The notes under the pieces are model-generated. The model searched no databases. It had not been told where the DNA came from and saw only the letters and a list, made by a program, of their open reading frames with translations. Positions 53,653-56,163 of a DNA stretch of 56,163 nt are shown here, in pieces. The DNA comes from Anaerolineae bacterium (GTDB lineage: Bacteria > Chloroflexota > Anaerolineae > Anaerolineales > E44-bin32): assembly GCA_011174845.1 (NCBI GenBank), contig DUEW01000006.1, positions 1 through 56,163 on the forward strand. The letters run 5' to 3'. The translations under genes were made by a program, and so were the position numbers. The number at the start of each line of letters is the position of its first letter. Within the stretch, counting starts at the first letter, position 1.

Positions 53653-54831
53653 CTAGCGAGGCACCATCGTGATACTTCCCAACGGACAAACCATTGCGCA
53701 CAAGCCACATCCGTCGCACTTGTCACCATCTATGATCACGACTTCGCCCTTGATTCCGGTGATGGCTTGGAAGCCGCCGTCAGCGCAGGAAGTGATGCAC
53801 AGCAAACAGCCATTACACGTGTCGTCTACACTAGCGCGGACGCGAGGCGCAAGCGGCATCTCTGGAAATTCTACAATATTGGGTAGCGCCACGCCGATGA
53901 GTGGTTGTAGGTTGCTGAAGCCTTTATTATCAAGGTAAGTATTCAATTCTTGAAGCATCTTCTCGATGATACCGTACCCCTGCCACATCACTGCCGTGCA
54001 TATTTGCACCGTACTGGCTCCGAGGGCCATGAACTCAACTGCGTCTTGCCATGTGTTGAGCCCACCCAGTCCTGAGATGGGTAACCCGGTGGCTTTGGCG
54101 ATCTGAGCCACACAGCGCAAGGCGATGGGTTTGATGCCGGGGCCGGAGTAGCCGCCATAAGTGGAAACTCCACCGATTGAAGGCATTGGTGTCAAGCTGT
54201 CCAGATCTACGCCGATGAGGCCTGATACGGTGTTGATGGTACTTAAAGCGTCAGCGCCATTATCCGTAGCTGCCTGGGCGACGGAGACAATATCAGTTAC
54301 GTTGGGGGTCAGTTTTACTACGACAGGCACCTTGGATACCTTCTTCACCCATGACACTACCTTGCCAGTCAGTTCAGCGTTCTGGCCGATGAAAGCGCCC
54401 ATTCCTTTGGAGGGCATGCCGTGCGGGCATGACACGTTGAGTTCCAGCGCATCGATACCGACATCTTGCATGGCCTCAGCTAGGCGTTGCCAGTTCTCCT
54501 CAACCGGCGCATCCATAATGCTAGCCCATAGCGGGCGGTCGGGGTAAGCAGCCTTGACATCGGTAATCTCCTGCTGCCATTCCTCGACGGTCAATTGAGT
54601 GGTCAACTCTACATTCTCCATTCCGATTCTGCGTTTACCGTGGTGCAGCGGCTGGAGCCGAGGTTGGAGATCTGTTGCCGCATCGAGGGCGATGCTCTTG
54701 GTTACCGCGCCGCCCCATCCTGCAGCAAAAGCTCGTTTGATCATCTCTGCTGTTCGAGTCGGTGGGGCTGAAGCCAACATGAAGGGGTTAGAGAAGCGCA
54801 TTCCCGAAAAATCGACGCTCAAGTCAGCCAT
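53653..54831 (-). CDS. preA: dihydropyrimidine dehydrogenase subunit PreA
   Basis: This 392-residue protein has a DHOD-like FMN barrel with the catalytic cysteine C135 in NVSCPHGMPSKGMGAFIGQ. Two [4Fe-4S] motifs end the protein: CNGCLLCITSC and CDGCGLCAMVCPLGSI. PreA reduces uracil or thymine to the dihydro form. In E. coli it works with PreT, which takes electrons from NADH. No preT is beside it here, so the electron donor must be encoded elsewhere. It follows the ureidopropionase gene by 65 bp in the operon. Confidence 0.92.
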   Translation of the reverse strand: MADLSVDFSGMRFSNPFMLASAPPTRTAEMIKRAFAAGWGGAVTKSIALDAATDLQPRLQPLHHGKRRIGMENVELTTQLTVEEWQQEITDVKAAYPDRPLWASIMDAPVEENWQRLAEAMQDVGIDALELNVSCPHGMPSKGMGAFIGQNAELTGKVVSWVKKVSKVPVVVKLTPNVTDIVSVAQAATDNGADALSTINTVSGLIGVDLDSLTPMPSIGGVSTYGGYSGPGIKPIALRCVAQIAKATGLPISGLGGLNTWQDAVEFMALGASTVQICTAVMWQGYGIIEKMLQELNTYLDNKGFSNLQPLIGVALPNIVEFPEMPLAPRVRASVDDTCNGCLLCITSCADGGFQAITGIKGEVVIIDGDKCDGCGLCAMVCPLGSITMVPR

Positions 54832-54896
54832 GGTACCCTCTTTGGAGTGTGAAATAAGACATAGGTTTTTGTATCAGAGAATTTCCTAGGTATATT

Positions 54897-55742
54897 CTAC
54901 GGCACGACAATATCGCCGTAGATTTCCGGTCGGCGGTCGCGATAGAACTGCCAGAGATCACGCACCTCGCGGATTAGATCAAGATCTAGATCTCGTACAA
55001 TGAGTTCTTCTTCATAGGCATCACCTACTTCACCCACAAACTCACCGCGCGGGGTACAGAAATAACTCTGACCGTAGTAATCGTTGGGGCCAAGGTCCTC
55101 TTCAATGCCCACACGGTTGATGGTGCCTACGAAGTAGCCATTGGCGATGGCATGGCTGGTTTGTTCGATTCGCCATAGATGCTGTGACAAACCGCGTGAG
55201 GTGGCCGAGGGGATGAAGACGATCTCGGCACCCTTGAGGCCGAGCATCCTCGCCCCTTCTGGGAAGTGGCGGTCGTAGCATATATATACACCTACCTTGC
55301 CGACAGTCGTGTCGAACACTGGATACCCCAGGTTGCCGGGACGGAAGTAGAATTTCTCCCAGAAACCACCGACCTGTGGAATGTGGGTCTTACGGTACTT
55401 GCCTAGATAGGTGCCATCGGCATCGATGACAGCTGCGGTGTTGTAATAAATTCCCGCGGCCTCTTCTTCGTACATAGGCACGACCATGACCATCCCAGTT
55501 TCTTGAGCCAGTTCCTGCATGCGCTTGATGGTAGGACCCTCTGGGATCTGTTCTGCCAGACCATACCATTTAGAATCCTGCTCCTGGCAGAAATAAGGAG
55601 CGTTGAACAGCTCTTGAAAGCACATGATTTGGGCACCTTTATTAGCCGCTTCACGGGCATAATTTTCATGTTTTTGGATCATGGATTCTTGGTCGCCTGA
55701 ATAGGTCGCCTGGAGCAATGCGCCATGAACGATGCGAGCCAT
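54897..55742 (-). CDS. beta-ureidopropionase / N-carbamoyl amidohydrolase (nitrilase family)
   Basis: This 281-residue nitrilase-superfamily enzyme has the triad Glu (E44 in CFQELFNAPY), Lys (in GKYRKTHIP, about 117) and Cys (in VGVYICYDRHFPEGARM, about 153). It has TSRGLSQHLWRIEQTSHAIA in the usual position. The closest functional types are N-carbamoylputrescine amidase and beta-ureidopropionase. The operon with preA and dihydropyrimidinase favours release of beta-alanine, CO2 and ammonia from N-carbamoyl-beta-alanine. The start has GGGAGG upstream and it is the first gene of the operon. Confidence 0.9.
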   Translation of the reverse strand: MARIVHGALLQATYSGDQESMIQKHENYAREAANKGAQIMCFQELFNAPYFCQEQDSKWYGLAEQIPEGPTIKRMQELAQETGMVMVVPMYEEEAAGIYYNTAAVIDADGTYLGKYRKTHIPQVGGFWEKFYFRPGNLGYPVFDTTVGKVGVYICYDRHFPEGARMLGLKGAEIVFIPSATSRGLSQHLWRIEQTSHAIANGYFVGTINRVGIEEDLGPNDYYGQSYFCTPRGEFVGEVGDAYEEELIVRDLDLDLIREVRDLWQFYRDRRPEIYGDIVVP

Positions 55743-56163
55743 GAGTATCCTCCCTCTGATTGAGATGACGAGTGTGATCTTTGGAATTCGTCGTGATGGA
55801 AATTAGAAGGATTCTTATCCTCGATGAGACCATTATCGCACAGAAGTCACACGATGTCGTTAATACCCTCACAGGATGTACGCAATATACTTCGGATAGT
55901 TGTATTATTTAGGATAAGTAGACGATCAACCCTTCATAGAATACCCCACATCATCGACAATCAATCCCCAACGGGTAAGGAAACCTCATGAGCTAGAAGG
56001 GGTCGCATGTTATTGATCATCACCCTTATTGTGAACTTTCTTGGCTTGATCATGGATCCCAAATGTCTTTTATGAATTTTGGTGACGCGTTTCTCAGTCC
56101 ACATGACCGACGAATCGATCTTTCACCTCAGGATGAGGAACATCATTATTGCATTCATCTTTT
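55743..56163. other. 421-bp upstream region of the pyrimidine operon
   Basis: The right end of the window holds the presumed promoter of the operon. On the minus strand GATAATGG at about 55830 resembles a -10 box, but a matching -35 was not identified. No credible gene start or end was found here on either strand. Confidence 0.4.

Noticed and set aside
55990-56163. Possible gene entering from the right edge
   Set aside because: All six frames have stops within a few dozen codons, and the only open minus frame is a 22-residue tail with no recognisable motif.

Overview
The window looks like part of a bacterial chromosome from the Chloroflexota, probably Anaerolineae-like. This is inferred from the gene style: a MalT-type LuxR regulator, an NB-ARC/TPR protein, lipoproteins and anchored proteins with long Thr/Pro/Glu-rich linkers, a lone Flp pilin, TIR-WD40 proteins and several PEP-synthase-like paralogues. 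No rRNA, tRNA, CRISPR array, transposase or phage gene was recognised. Most genes are on the minus strand.

Region 1 (1-8636, minus strand) is a compact operon read from 8636 leftwards. It encodes a PfkB-like/AAA+/double-RyR protein, a SLOG protein, a two-TM TrkA/RCK channel-like protein with two RyR domains, a membrane TIR protein with a lectin-like outer domain, and a TIR-coiled-coil-WD40 protein that runs off the left edge. TIR enzymes make cyclic ADP-ribose isomers and SLOG domains bind them, so this is the best candidate for an undescribed nucleotide-signalling defence system with a channel effector. Divergently, 8882-10924 encodes a trimethylamine/histamine-dehydrogenase-like flavoenzyme, followed by a metallo-beta-lactamase-fold hydrolase.

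Region 2 (12535-21434, minus) is one transcription unit. A BMP-type ABC importer (ATPase, two permeases, lipoprotein) is followed by allH, allG and allF (ylbF, ylbE, fdrA), the oxamate carbamoyltransferase genes. The C-terminal tail of FdrA is encoded separately after an in-frame TAG. A relic of an MFS gene lies downstream. A MASE1 histidine kinase and a NarL-type regulator (21763-24463) sit upstream.

Region 3 (24966-36040, minus) is an accessory cluster. It has a MalT-like LuxR regulator, a small unknown protein, a frameshifted PEP-utilising protein, an isoprenylcysteine-methyltransferase-like protein, a second PEP-utilising protein, a full-length PEP-synthase/rifampin-phosphotransferase-like enzyme and an MFS exporter. 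A relic of a further swivelling domain is also present. The likely theme is ATP-dependent phosphorylation, methylation and export of a small molecule.

Region 4 (36653-51815) is mixed: Flp pilin, RseP-like protease, NB-ARC/TPR regulator, ECF sigma with anti-sigma, ABC-2 exporter, MFS protein, a decayed ABC ATPase, an SH3-domain surface protein, a methyltransferase, and a GATase-like gene with an ArsR-type regulator. Two near-identical long palindromes (21622-21745 and 51241-51366) look like a dispersed, bidirectional terminator-like element.

Region 5 (52190-55742, minus) is a reductive pyrimidine degradation operon: beta-ureidopropionase, PreA and dihydropyrimidinase, closed by a strong terminator. 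Together with region 2 it suggests that the organism scavenges nucleobases for nitrogen.
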